A stretch of DNA of 64,000 bases, taken from positions 1 to 64,000 of the forward strand of contig NZ_AMPG01000003.1 in assembly GCF_000299415.1 (NCBI RefSeq), read 5' to 3'. Position 1 is the stretch's first letter; each line of letters begins with the position of its first letter. Positions 27,290 to 35,558 of the stretch are shown here, piece after piece. Source of the DNA: Candidatus Microthrix parvicella Bio17-1. GTDB taxonomy: Bacteria > Actinomycetota > Acidimicrobiia > Acidimicrobiales > Microtrichaceae. The notes beneath the pieces were generated by a model. That model saw nothing but the letters and a program-made list of their open reading frames with translations, did not search any database and was not told where the DNA came from. A program made the translations under genes and the position numbers.

Positions 27290-28808
27290 GATCGCGCGTG
27301 TTGGGTCGGAGGTACTGTGGCTTGGCCGGGCAAGATCAAGTGATCTTCGTGCGGGCGATCGAACGGTGTTGCTCCGGACCTCGGTGACCCGCATCCCAAG
27401 CGGAAGCGAGGCAGCATGTCGAACCACGACGGCGGTGCAGGCGAGTCGGCGGGGCAAGGGCGTGGCGTCACCACCTGGCAGCCATCCCGGAGGCCATGCG
27501 GAACCGCATGGACGCGTACTGGCGGGCGGCGAACGGATCGACACGCAAAGCCCTCGGGTTCGTTCCGTTGGCGCCATCGACGATCGGGACGTTCCTCCGC
27601 TCGTTCAAGTTCGGTCATGTCCGCCAGCTCGACGCGGTGAACAGCCGCCTGTTGGCCAACGCGTGGGCTGCGGGTGCCGGACCGAAACCGGACGAGGAGT
27701 TGGTGGTCGATCTCGACTCGACCGTCACCGAGGTCTACGGCAAACAAAAGCAGGGCGCCTCCTACGGCTACACCGGTGTGTTGGGCTATCACCCGCTGAT
27801 CGCCACCCGTGCCGGCACCGGTGAGGTCCTTGGATCGAGGATGCGTAAAGGCGCCGCCGGGTCCTCCCGTGGGGTTCTCCGGTTCATCGGCGAGGTCCTC
27901 GCCACGATCGGCCGGGCCGGGGTGTGCGGGCCGGTCACGGTCCGGGCCGATTCGGGGTTCTGGTCCTGGAAACTCATCGACAAACTCACCAAGGCCGGTG
28001 TTGGCTGGTCGATCACGGTCCGCCTTGTCCCCAAAATCAAGACAACGATCGCTGCGATCCCTGAAGAGGCTTGGACCACGATCGACTACACCCGTGGCGG
28101 TCACGCCCAGGTCGCCGAAACGATCTACACCACCGGGAAAGGCAAACAGGTCCGCCACGTCCGGCTGGTCGTGCGCCGCACCCGACTCGCTGACACCGCC
28201 CAGGCTGCGATGTGGCCAACCTGGCGCCACCACGCGTTCATCTGCAACAACGCCCTCACCACCGTCGAAGCCGACCGGTTCCACCGCAACCACACTGTCG
28301 TCGAGCTCGCCATCCGCGAACTCAAAGACAACGGACTCGAACACTGCCCATCAGGCAGCTTTGCTGCCAACGGGGCCTGGCTCGCATGCGCCGTCCTCGC
28401 ACACAACCTCACCCGCTGGACAGGGATCATCGGTCTCGACGGCCCAATCCGAACCGCACGCACCATCCGCAACCGGATCATCGCCCTCGCCGGTGCTCTC
28501 GTGAACCGATCCGGCACCCCCACCCTCCGGCTCCCCACCGACTGGCCATGGGCCCACCAATTCCACGCTGCGCTCACCACGATCAGAGCACTCCCCACCG
28601 CCGGACCACCCTGACCCACGGGCCCGGTGGGATGCGCCCCACACACCGACCACCCGTGCGCTCACAACCCAGCCCGGTGCCACGAACCCCTTGGTCCCAC
28701 GCGCCCCAAATCCAGACCAACAGGCCCAACACCGGGCCGACGACCCCACCCAACTCGAACATCCCTCACTACCCTCGGTCAAGAATCCGATCGGTGGATT
28801 CAGGTTAA
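27290..28808 (+). mobile_element. Partial IS1380-type insertion sequence
   Basis: The right end is visible: CGATCGGTGGATTCAGG ends at about 28808, and IS1380 elements commonly end in CCTGAATCC-type termini. No matching inverted copy was found upstream of the transposase, consistent with loss of the left end together with the permease start. The left limit near 27290 is approximate. Confidence 0.6.
27388..28614 (+). pseudogene. IS1380-family transposase, 5'-truncated
   Basis: An intact frame from about 27496 codes for 372 residues of an IS1380-type DDE transposase. Landmarks are APSTIGTFLRSFKFGHVRQLD, the first acidic block VVDLDSTVTEVYG, KQGASYGYTGVLGYHPLIATR, the second RADSGFWSWKLIDKL, and the C-terminal RELKDNGLEHCPSGSFAANG. 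Family members are about 450 residues; the N-terminal helix-turn-helix part is absent. The frame upstream of 27496 (stop at 27385-27387) reads as arginine-rich nonsense. The catalytic core is complete, but without its N-terminus and left end the element is probably immobile. Confidence 0.8.
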
Positions 28809-28931
28809 GTAACCCGGTGACCCGGCGCTGCTATTCCTTTGGAGGCTTGCCATCCAGCGAACAGCGGCATCGACCCCAGGGTGCGAGGCGGCGGCGCGGA
28901 CCGTACCGGCCTTCGTGTCGACTGAGAGGAG
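28615..28931. other. IS right flank and spacer
   Basis: Non-coding C-rich 3' region of the insertion sequence up to its terminus at about 28808, then about 120 bases before phnA with no recognisable gene. Confidence 0.5.
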
Positions 28932-29258
28932 CTACGCCTTCCTCACCTTGTCGGCAATGATCATGATGTTGCGACCGTTCACCTTGCCTTCGATCGGGTG
29001 GTCACCCGCAACCAGGCGTATCGACTTGATTTTGGTCCCGATCTTCACCCCGCCCGACTTCCCGTTGAGCTTCAACTCCTTGATGACGACCACGTCGTCG
29101 CCAGCGACCAACACGGCGCCGTTGACGTCGCGCACCTCGTGCACCTCGTCAGAAAGCTCGGGCAACCAGGCGTGGCCACAGGCGGCACACTCAAAACCAT
29201 CCTCGGCGATGAGTGGTTCGGGCGTGGTGCAGATCGGGCATTGAGGAGCTTCGGTCAC
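28932..29258 (-). CDS. phnA: PhnA/YjdM-family zinc-ribbon protein
   Basis: 108 residues. The N-terminal zinc ribbon is CPICTTPEPLIAEDGFECAACGHAW, and the C-terminal SH3-like PhnA domain is VRDVNGAVLVAGDDVVVIKELKLNGKSGGVKIGTKIKSI...NGRNIMIIADKV. Despite the name, YjdM proteins are not proven phosphonate enzymes and their role is unknown. The protein is complete and well conserved, so it is probably functional although it sits between IS remnants. Confidence 0.88.
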   Translation of the reverse strand: MTEAPQCPICTTPEPLIAEDGFECAACGHAWLPELSDEVHEVRDVNGAVLVAGDDVVVIKELKLNGKSGGVKIGTKIKSIRLVAGDHPIEGKVNGRNIMIIADKVRKA

Positions 29259-29579
29259 TTCAACTTTCTAGCCGCAGGACGGAGCTGTTTGCCTGGCAAT
29301 GTTTCGTCACCTTCATGCCGTGCCACGGTCACGTCCGGTTGGTCTTGGTGAGGGCTAAGTAGTGTCGGGCTCGGTACTCGGCAGCTCCTTCTGCGATGAA
29401 CGCTGCGGCAAGACGAAGGCACATCCCGGTCGATGACCCAGGGGGGCTCTTCGTAGGCAATGGGTGGCCGGCCAGCCGTCTCGATGTTGTGACACGGTCA
29501 CCCTCACTGTTATCGCCTACACGATGAGGTGAGAATACTCTCGCACCAGGGAAGGTGATCGTTCGATGGTCGCATCCGG

Positions 29580-29661
29580 CGTTTGCGAGGACCGCACACG
29601 CGAGCCAGGCCTCGTCGGCGGCGAACAGCCCGGAGGGGCAGTGTTCGAGCCCGTTGTCTTC
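29580..29661 (-). pseudogene. Scrap of a second IS1380-type transposase
   Basis: On the minus strand EDNGLEHCPSGLFAADEAWL then ACAVLAN matches the C-terminal block of the nearby transposase (KDNGLEHCPSGSFAANGAWL, then ACAVLAH), with enough changes to show it is a different copy. Nothing else of the element is recognisable between 29259 and 29723, so only about 27 codons remain. Confidence 0.72.
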
Positions 29662-29711
29662 CCACCGGCCACTCCGGCCTGGATCGCTCACTTACATTCG
29701 CATGCATGGCG

Positions 29712-29717
29712 TATACT
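29712..29717 (+). promoter_or_regulatory. -10 box (TATACT) of the second MazF operon
   Basis: TATACT ends six bases before the antitoxin ATG at 29724, and no Shine-Dalgarno site is present. This predicts a leaderless mRNA. TTACAT at 29692-29697 is a poor -35 at 14-base spacing. Confidence 0.5.
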
Positions 29718-29723
29718 CTCTGT

Positions 29724-29975
29724 ATGACGCAGACCTTGAGCTTCCGAGCTGACCCCTCGCTCGCCGGGGAACTCGATGCTGCTGCGGCCGAGGCAGGTGT
29801 TCCGCGGAGTGAATTGCTGAACCAGGCCATCCGTGAGTTTCTCTACCGCCTTCGATGCGAGCGCGACGCCGAGCGCTACGCATTGCACCCGCTCACGCCA
29901 ACAGAGACAGCGGCTTGGCCAAACGAAGCGTGGCCAGACGATGACACCGACTGGACCGAAGTGTTCCACCAATGA
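29724..29975 (+). CDS. Antitoxin, ribbon-helix-helix type
   Basis: 83 residues. TLSFRADPSLAGELDAAAAEAGVPRSELLNQAIREFLYR is a ribbon-helix-helix DNA-binding domain. The acidic, tryptophan-containing tail (AAWPNEAWPDDDTDWTEVF) is the likely toxin-binding part. Its stop overlaps the toxin start in ATGA (29972-29975). It sits directly after the transposase scrap, in the accessory patch. It is not closely similar to the first antitoxin in the window. Confidence 0.8.
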   Translation: MTQTLSFRADPSLAGELDAAAAEAGVPRSELLNQAIREFLYRLRCERDAERYALHPLTPTETAAWPNEAWPDDDTDWTEVFHQ

Positions 29976-30289
29976 AGCGGGGCGAGATCTGGTTTGCCGA
30001 TGTGGGTCGAGGTGGAGAACGTCCCGTTCTCGTCCTCACCCGCGATCCAGTCGCCGACCGCATTGGCGCAGTCGTGGTGGCCCATCTGACGACGACGATT
30101 CGCGGCCTGACGTCGGAACTCCGGCTGGGCCCCGTCGACGGACTCAAACGGGACTGCGTCGTCTCCTTCGACAACCTCCACACGCTACCGAAATCGTCGT
30201 TTCGTCGACGCGTCGCAGTCTTACGCCCAACGCGACTCGACGACGCCTGCGACCGACTGGCCGACGCACTCGGCTGCGGCAACCGCTGA
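29972..30289 (+). CDS. Toxin, MazF/PemK family endoribonuclease
   Basis: 105 residues. KRGEIWFADVGRGGERPVLVLTRDP is the standard MazF opening with the RPVLVL strand. VVVAHLTTTIRGLTSELRLGP, DCVVSFDNLHTLPKSSFRRRVAVL and the C-terminal helix complete the fold. It should cleave RNA when released from the antitoxin it overlaps. With the pair at 4995-5560 it is the second MazF system in 25 kb, but the two toxins share only family-level motifs. Confidence 0.87.
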   Translation: MKRGEIWFADVGRGGERPVLVLTRDPVADRIGAVVVAHLTTTIRGLTSELRLGPVDGLKRDCVVSFDNLHTLPKSSFRRRVAVLRPTRLDDACDRLADALGCGNR

Positions 30290-30577
30290 TCATCAGACCA
30301 GGGGCTTCTTTCTCGGCGATCTCGGCCGGTTCGACAAGCGCATCATGTTCGAGTAGTCAGGGACATCGCCCCTGCATGCCACCGGGTTCTTCCCGGAGTC
30401 GTTGACGATTCGACAGATCTCGGTTGGTGCCCATGCCTGGGGTCAAATCGCAGCGATGGAGTGACAACTTCTGGCGCTCAGTGTCCGGTGTCTCGATGAG
30501 CGGGCAGAACTCGCTACAGATGAAGAGAATACCGCTGAAGGATCACGATCGGTCGTGCCCAGCGGGATGCCGGGCCG
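30290..30577. other. Intergenic, nothing recognised
   Basis: About 290 bases after the second MazF gene. No frame on either strand has a convincing start, ribosome site and protein-like composition. Confidence 0.4.
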
Positions 30578-30790
30578 TCACCATCCGTAGTCCCAGCTCG
30601 GCCACAACGTCGATTCCGCTACCCGCAGGGTGGCGTCCCGGACGTCGGGTCCAACTGGATCGAGGGCACCGTCGAGCACTTCGACCGCCTGACTCGAAGC
30701 TTCGTCGTCGACCGCCACTCGAACGACCGCGTCCTCGACCAAGTCGACCTCGGCGTAGACCGGATACATGTACTTGACCATCACGGTCAT
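30578..30790 (-). CDS. Small hypothetical protein
   Basis: 70 residues (MVKYMYPVYAEVDLVEDAVVRVAVDD...), acidic and beta-rich, ending in WPSWDYGW. On the minus strand GAGGAGGG lies a few bases before the ATG, an excellent ribosome site. That ATG overlaps (ATGA) the stop of an upstream frame whose last residues (IASIEDPLGWTVLEETSEIELEEGK) also look protein-like but whose start is unclear. A two-gene operon of small proteins is possible. No family recognised. Confidence 0.42.
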   Translation of the reverse strand: MTVMVKYMYPVYAEVDLVEDAVVRVAVDDEASSQAVEVLDGALDPVGPDVRDATLRVAESTLWPSWDYGW

Positions 30791-30990
30791 TTTCCCTCCT
30801 CGAGTTCGATCTCAGATGTTTCCTCGAGAACGGTCCAGCCTAGAGGATCTTCGATCGAGGCAATCGCCCCGCACATACCGGTCCACCGGCAACCCAGCTT
30901 CGAGCCCAGATGCAAGTGAACGTCATTGGAGCACCGCCGCTCCGCGTCACCGTGGCCGAAGTGGGACTGCGGGAGCCTGGTACGGCACCT

Positions 30991-31074
30991 GTTGTGTCGG
31001 AGGGGGGACTTGAACTCCCGCAGTGGTCGTGATGCCCAGTGCCACTCAGTTGCCATTTGTCCTGCAATTGCAGG
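30991..31074 (-). other. tRNA-3'-end-like fragment next to a 14-bp palindrome
   Basis: On the minus strand GGGAG-TTCAAGT-CCCCC-CTCCGAC-A (about 30995-31020) resembles the T-arm, acceptor strand and discriminator of a leucine-type tRNA. No matching 5' acceptor strand (GTCGGAG) occurs within 100 bases. About 50 bases away is the perfect palindrome CCTGCAATTGCAGG (31061-31074). A tRNA 3' scrap at the edge of an accessory region is what an attachment site leaves behind. Tentative. Confidence 0.32.
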
Positions 31075-31180
31075 GGATCTGGCCCTAGAACCCGGGACCA
31101 CCCAATGCGCTGAATCTCACTCGCATCTCGGCCGTTGGCGTCTCCTGAACCCGCGGGATGGTGCGCGCTAGACACTTGAG

Positions 31181-32173
31181 GTGCTCCACGTTGAAGGTCT
31201 TCGCAAGTCCTACGGGGATCATGTGGCGTTGGCCGGAGTGGATCTGCACGTCGAGGCCGGTGAGATCTGCGGCGTTTTGGGCCCCAACGGCGCAGGGAAG
31301 ACCACCCTGGTGTCGGTGATCTGCGGGCTGCTCCGGCCAGACTCGGGCAGCATTCGGGTGGGCCCCCACGATGCCCTCCGCAACAGCAACCAGGCCCGAC
31401 AACTGATCGGCCTGGCTCCGCAGGAGACCGGGATCTATCCGTCGCTGTCGGTGCGGGACAACCTCCGGTTTGCAGGTCAGTTGGTTGGTCTGTGGGGGAA
31501 GGCGCTCGGTGGTCGAATCGCCGAGGTCGCCGAGGCGTTTGAGATGGATGACAAGCTCGATCGGCAGGCACACGGGATGTCCGGTGGCGAGCAGCGCCGC
31601 CTGCACACGGCCATGGCCATCCTGCACCGACCGCCGCTGCTGTTGTTGGACGAACCCACCACCGGCGTGGATGTCGGCTCACGCGTTCGGCTGCTCGGCA
31701 CCATCAAAGCGCTGGCGGCCGAGTGGGGCAGCGCTGTGTGTTACTCCACGCACTACCTGCCGGAGGTGGAGGCGCTGGAGGCCAGCGTCGCCATCCTCGA
31801 CGAAGGCCGGGTGATCGCTCGGGGTGACCCCACCCAGTTGATCGCCGGGCAGGCCGAAGCCGCCATCGAACTGCGCTTCGACGGTGAGGCGCCTGCATCG
31901 GTTGGCGGTCTGGAGTGCGTCCGGCAGGGGACGGTGCTGGTTGTCTCCACCCCCAATCCCGCCGGCGAGTTGCCTGGGGTCATGGCCGCCCTCGGGGACG
32001 ACGTGGCGCGTCTGGAATCGGTGGAGTTGCTCCGGCCCAACCTGGAGAGCCTGTTTCTGGCGCTGACCGGACGTCGCTACGACGTCGAGGGCATCGAAGT
32101 GGGCGAGGTCGTCGGGGCCGCCGAAGGGGTCACCTCAGGCTCGGGGCCGGTGCCTGAGAAGGAACGACCATGA
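31181..32173 (+). CDS. ABC transporter ATP-binding protein (ABC-2 type exporter)
   Basis: 330 residues. Walker A is LGPNGAGKTT, the signature is MSGGEQRRL, Walker B is LLLLDEPTTGVD, with the switch histidine in CYSTHYLPEVEAL. After about residue 225 a DrrA-like C-terminal extension follows. It energises the permease encoded next, overlapping it by four bases (ATGA). The GTG at 31181 has TAGACA ending six bases before it. Substrate unknown; drug or lipid export is typical for the class. Confidence 0.9.
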   Translation: MLHVEGLRKSYGDHVALAGVDLHVEAGEICGVLGPNGAGKTTLVSVICGLLRPDSGSIRVGPHDALRNSNQARQLIGLAPQETGIYPSLSVRDNLRFAGQLVGLWGKALGGRIAEVAEAFEMDDKLDRQAHGMSGGEQRRLHTAMAILHRPPLLLLDEPTTGVDVGSRVRLLGTIKALAAEWGSAVCYSTHYLPEVEALEASVAILDEGRVIARGDPTQLIAGQAEAAIELRFDGEAPASVGGLECVRQGTVLVVSTPNPAGELPGVMAALGDDVARLESVELLRPNLESLFLALTGRRYDVEGIEVGEVVGAAEGVTSGSGPVPEKERP

Positions 32174-33036
32174 CCGAGCACGTCAACCCGGCCGGCGACG
32201 TGACAACACCCGGGGTGGTTCGTGGCCGAACGGAGCGGCCCGGCGCCGCAGTTGCCGGCCGTGGCTCCTTGGGCCGGATCTGGGCGGTCACCCTGCAGGA
32301 TCTTCGCATGGTGAAGGCCGACCCGAGCTTCCTCATCATCATGGTGCTGATGCCCCTGGTTGCCATGGCCTTCCTCAAGGGGGCGTTCGCCCCGGCGATG
32401 GCCCAGCTGGGGGTGCCCAACGCCAACGGCTCCGAACAGGTGGTGCCCGGCACCGCGGTGACGTTCTCGTTCTTTCTCGTGGGGAACGTCGGGTTTGTGA
32501 TCTTTCGCGAGCATGGCTGGCACACCTGGGTGCGGTTGCGGGCCTCGCCGGCGTCAACCTCTGAGATCCTGGCGGGCAAGATCCTGACGCCGGTGCTGTC
32601 GTCGGTGCTGCAACTGACGGTCTTGTTCGGCGTGGGCGCACCGCTGTACGGCCTGACCGTGCAGGGGTCGGTATGGGCGCTCATCCCCGTGTCGTTGGCA
32701 CTGGCGGTGTGCCTCACCATGCTGGGCCTTGCGCTGGCCGCAGTGTGTCGCACCGTGATGCAACTGAACTCGATCGTCAACGTGGGCACGATACTGATGG
32801 GCGGCCTGGGTGGGGCGCTGACACCCTTGGCGACCCTGCCGGGCTGGGCACAGGCCATCGCGCCGGCGGTGCCCAGCTACTGGGCCATGAAGGGATACCA
32901 GGCGGTGATCATCGGCGGCGGAGGTGTGGGCGACGTGACGTCGTCGGTGGGAATGCTCCTGGTGTTCTCGGTGGTGTTCGGCGTGATCGCCCGGATCTTC
33001 TTTCGGGTCGATGATGCCAAGGTGTTTATGGCGTAG
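32170..33036 (+). CDS. ABC-2 type transporter permease
   Basis: 288 residues with six predicted membrane helices (LIIMVLMPLVAMAFLKGAF first, VGMLLVFSVVFGVIARIFF last). The cytoplasmic-loop pattern FREHGWHTWVRLRASPASTSEILAGK is typical of ABC-2 exporters. It pairs with the ATPase whose stop it overlaps. Confidence 0.86.
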   Translation: MTEHVNPAGDVTTPGVVRGRTERPGAAVAGRGSLGRIWAVTLQDLRMVKADPSFLIIMVLMPLVAMAFLKGAFAPAMAQLGVPNANGSEQVVPGTAVTFSFFLVGNVGFVIFREHGWHTWVRLRASPASTSEILAGKILTPVLSSVLQLTVLFGVGAPLYGLTVQGSVWALIPVSLALAVCLTMLGLALAAVCRTVMQLNSIVNVGTILMGGLGGALTPLATLPGWAQAIAPAVPSYWAMKGYQAVIIGGGGVGDVTSSVGMLLVFSVVFGVIARIFFRVDDAKVFMA

Positions 33037-33068
33037 CGATGCCGATGGGCGCTCTGGTTCGAGCGCCT

Positions 33069-33932
33069 TTACAACAACAGGTTGCCGCCGTCGACCGGCA
33101 GGCTGACGCCGGTGATACCACGCGCCTCATCGCTGCACAGCCACAGCACAGCGTTGGCGATGTCGGCCGATTCCAACCACGGTAGATCCAATGCCTGCAT
33201 GGGGTTGAGCACGTCGGCCACGTCCTCGAACGTTGGGTTTTCGAGGTCACCGCGCATCACGCCCGTGAAGTACTCGTTCTCGATCATCGGCGTGCGCACC
33301 GACGACGGGTGAACACTGTTGACCCGAATGTTGTTTGGCGACAGTTCGAGCGCCATCGTCTTCATCAGACCGGTCACGCCGTGCTTCGAGGCGACGTAGG
33401 GCGCCGACACCCACATGCCTTTCAGCCCGGCGATCGACGAGGTCACCACGACCGAGCCGCCCCGGTCGGCCTCGATGATGGCGGGGGCGGCCGCACGCAC
33501 GGTCTTCCAGACGCCGGTCAGGTTGGTGCCGACGATCTCGTCCCAGGCCGCTTCCGACAGTTCGGTGAACAGCGAGGTGGCCATCACCCCGGCGTTGGCC
33601 ACCACCATGTCAAGGCGTCCGAACCGTTCGAGTCCCTCGGCGACAGCGCCCTCCAACGCCGCCAGGTCCCGCACGTCGGCGACTCGGGAAACCATGGCGC
33701 CCCCCACCTGCTCCACCTGGGCCACCGTGGTGGCAAGGTCCTCGGGGGTGGCCATCGGGTAGGGGATCGATTCGAGCTGGGCGGCCAGGTCGACGCCGAT
33801 GACGTTGGCGCCTTCGGCGGCAAAGCGGACTGCGGCCTCGCGGCCCTGCCCCCGGGCGGCGCCGGTGATCAACACCACCTTGTCTTCGAATCGGCGGCGG
33901 CCCTGCTCCGTGGGTACGGATGCTGTGGTCAT
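33069..33932 (-). CDS. Mycofactocin-coupled SDR-family oxidoreductase
   Basis: 287 residues. The cofactor motif VVLITGAARGQGREAAVRFAAEGANVIGVD with GARGQGR, and the insertion before the second strand (LESIPYPMATPEDLATTV), are hallmarks of the mycofactocin-dependent SDR subgroup, which keeps its NAD bound and passes electrons to mycofactocin. NAGVM, SSIAGLKGM, YVASK and ITGVSLPVDGGNLL complete the SDR pattern. The substrate is probably an alcohol. AAGGGG lies seven bases before the ATG. It converges with the ABC exporter genes. Confidence 0.86.
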   Translation of the reverse strand: MTTASVPTEQGRRRFEDKVVLITGAARGQGREAAVRFAAEGANVIGVDLAAQLESIPYPMATPEDLATTVAQVEQVGGAMVSRVADVRDLAALEGAVAEGLERFGRLDMVVANAGVMATSLFTELSEAAWDEIVGTNLTGVWKTVRAAAPAIIEADRGGSVVVTSSIAGLKGMWVSAPYVASKHGVTGLMKTMALELSPNNIRVNSVHPSSVRTPMIENEYFTGVMRGDLENPTFEDVADVLNPMQALDLPWLESADIANAVLWLCSDEARGITGVSLPVDGGNLLL

Positions 33933-33974
33933 GGTTGGTCCCCTTGTTGGATGTCGGCGGATGTGCCGATGTGG

Positions 33975-34880
33975 TCAGGACACCTCGGCCCGGGTTGGAT
34001 CGTCGACGTTCTCGGGGCGCCGCAGCGTGTGGGGCGCCGAAGCGTCGGGAACCCGGTGTACCGGCTGCAGGTCGGCACCCGGCCGAACGCTGGGCACCAG
34101 GTCGTCGGTGTCGATCTGCACGTCGAGTGAGTCGTCGGCCCATGCCTCGGTGACCCCGACCACCGTGGTGATGGTGGCGAAACCCTCCAGCAACAGCGCC
34201 ACGTCGGTATCCGGGGGCGGTACTGCGTCGCTGGGTCGCAGCTCGAACTGTTGCCGGTCGTTGTCGTCGGTGGTGATCGCTGCACGCATGGTGCCAAACG
34301 GGGCAAGGCGGGCCCAGCGCACACCGTGGCAGTCGTCCAGGTCGCACGCCGGCGCGTTCAGGTTCAACACGGTGCGGCTGGGCGCTTCGATCAGCAGGTC
34401 CAACATCTCTACCGCCAACGCCGCGGCGGTCGACCAGTACCAGGGGTGGTCGTCGGCGGTCTCGGCGGCGCTGACCGCCAATCCCGACAGCCCAAAGTTC
34501 TGCCCCGCCAGCGCGGCGCCAACCGTGCCCGAGTGCAGGACGGCCCGACCGGTGTTGGCCCCGGCATTGATTCCCGACACGATCAGGTCGGGTGGCGGCC
34601 CGAAAGCGCCGAGCCGGGCCACCACCACCGTGTAGGCGGGGGCACCGGCCACGGCGTAGGCCTCGACGTGCTCGGCTCCGTCGATGGTCACCCGTTCGGA
34701 TCGGATCTCCCCCAGGTTCACGTAGCTGTCACTGGAGTTGGCCAGCGACGTGCCGGCGCCGCTCCAATCGCTGTCGGGGGCGATCACCACGATCTCGTGA
34801 TCGGTGTCGGCCAGATGCCGCACCAGTTCTTGAAGGCCCTCAGAGGAGATGCCGTCGTCGTTGGTTACCTGAATGCGCAC
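33975..34880 (-). CDS. surE: 5'/3'-nucleotidase SurE
   Basis: 301 residues. It opens with MRIQVTNDDGISSEGLQEL, where the ND-DG residues bind the catalytic metal, followed by VVIAPDSDWSGAGTSL and PDLIVSGINAGANTGRAVLHSGTVGAA. SurE dephosphorylates nucleoside monophosphates and is usual next to stress or repair genes. The C-terminal third is longer than in E. coli and unconserved. GTG start with TACGGT ending six bases upstream (34887-34892, minus strand) and no Shine-Dalgarno site. Confidence 0.9.
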   Translation of the reverse strand: MRIQVTNDDGISSEGLQELVRHLADTDHEIVVIAPDSDWSGAGTSLANSSDSYVNLGEIRSERVTIDGAEHVEAYAVAGAPAYTVVVARLGAFGPPPDLIVSGINAGANTGRAVLHSGTVGAALAGQNFGLSGLAVSAAETADDHPWYWSTAAALAVEMLDLLIEAPSRTVLNLNAPACDLDDCHGVRWARLAPFGTMRAAITTDDNDRQQFELRPSDAVPPPDTDVALLLEGFATITTVVGVTEAWADDSLDVQIDTDDLVPSVRPGADLQPVHRVPDASAPHTLRRPENVDDPTRAEVS

Positions 34881-34937
34881 GTCAGCACCGTAGCCAAATG
34901 TGTGGTTGATCGGGCGCCGTCACCATCGGGGCCGGAA

Positions 34938-34979
34938 CTTCGACGGGCCCGAACGCAGTTGCGTCCGGGCCCGTCGAAG
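34938..34979. terminator. Long perfect hairpin terminator
   Basis: CTTCGACGGGCCCG (34938-34951) pairs perfectly with CGGGCCCGTCGAAG (34966-34979), and the loop continues the stem as ACGCA-gt-TGCGT after one unpaired base on each side. It follows the SHOCT gene (minus strand). No T-run is seen on either side, usual for high-GC actinobacteria. Confidence 0.75.
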
Positions 34980-35010
34980 CGTGAAACCTTCAACCCTCAG
35001 GCGAGGGAAC

Positions 35011-35415
35011 TCAGCCGTGGATCAGCTTCGCCTTCGCAGCGGCGAACTCGGCGTCGTCGAGCTTGCCGCTGTTGTGCAGGTCGGCCAACTTGGTCAACTC
35101 CTCGGCGGTTCCACCGGTTCCGCTCGTACCGGCGGCGTCACGGATGTAGGCCTGCATCGCCTCCTGGTTGTCCTCGGCCGCCTTGACCTGGCGTTGGGCC
35201 ATGCCCGATCCGTTGAAGATCAGGTAGGCGAAAACCCCGAGATAGGGCAGGAAGATGATCAGCACCGACCACAGAGCCTTGGCGACCCCGGACTTGTCAC
35301 TGCGGATGATGTCACCGAAGATCTGGAAGATGAGCATGATCCAGATGAAAAACAGGAAGAACCAGATGATGGACCAGAGGACCTGACCGGTTCCGAACTC
35401 GGCTGCGAGTTGCAA
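35011..35415 (-). CDS. SHOCT-domain membrane protein
   Basis: 134 residues. Two membrane helices (VLWSIIWFFLFFIWIMLIFQIF and KALWSVLIIFLPYLGVFAYLIF) form the PLD-nuclease-N-like module. A charged linker and a C-terminal SHOCT motif follow (EELTKLADLHNSGKLDDAEFAAAKAKLI). SHOCT proteins are common, function unknown. The start is probably a TTG at 35415, with AAAGGGG six bases upstream; longer ATG-initiated frames upstream are arginine-rich noise that overlaps the Nudix gene. Confidence 0.78.
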   Translation of the reverse strand: MQLAAEFGTGQVLWSIIWFFLFFIWIMLIFQIFGDIIRSDKSGVAKALWSVLIIFLPYLGVFAYLIFNGSGMAQRQVKAAEDNQEAMQAYIRDAAGTSGTGGTAEELTKLADLHNSGKLDDAEFAAAKAKLIHG

Positions 35416-35558
35416 GGCAACCCCTTTCGTTGTTGGCGGCACCGCCGCTGTGGGACCTGCCTTCGGTCGAAGGCGGCGATGGAATCTAGCGCAACCCTTC
35501 TTCCAGGTGGACAGGGCGGGACTCGACCCGTCGGGCTGATTGCGGCGGCACCCTCCGG

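Noticed and set aside
30840-31160. Protein-coding frames across the tRNA-like region
   Set aside because: The translated stretch (WHWASRPLREFKSPLRH) is the usual artefact of tRNA-like DNA and lacks a start or ribosome site.
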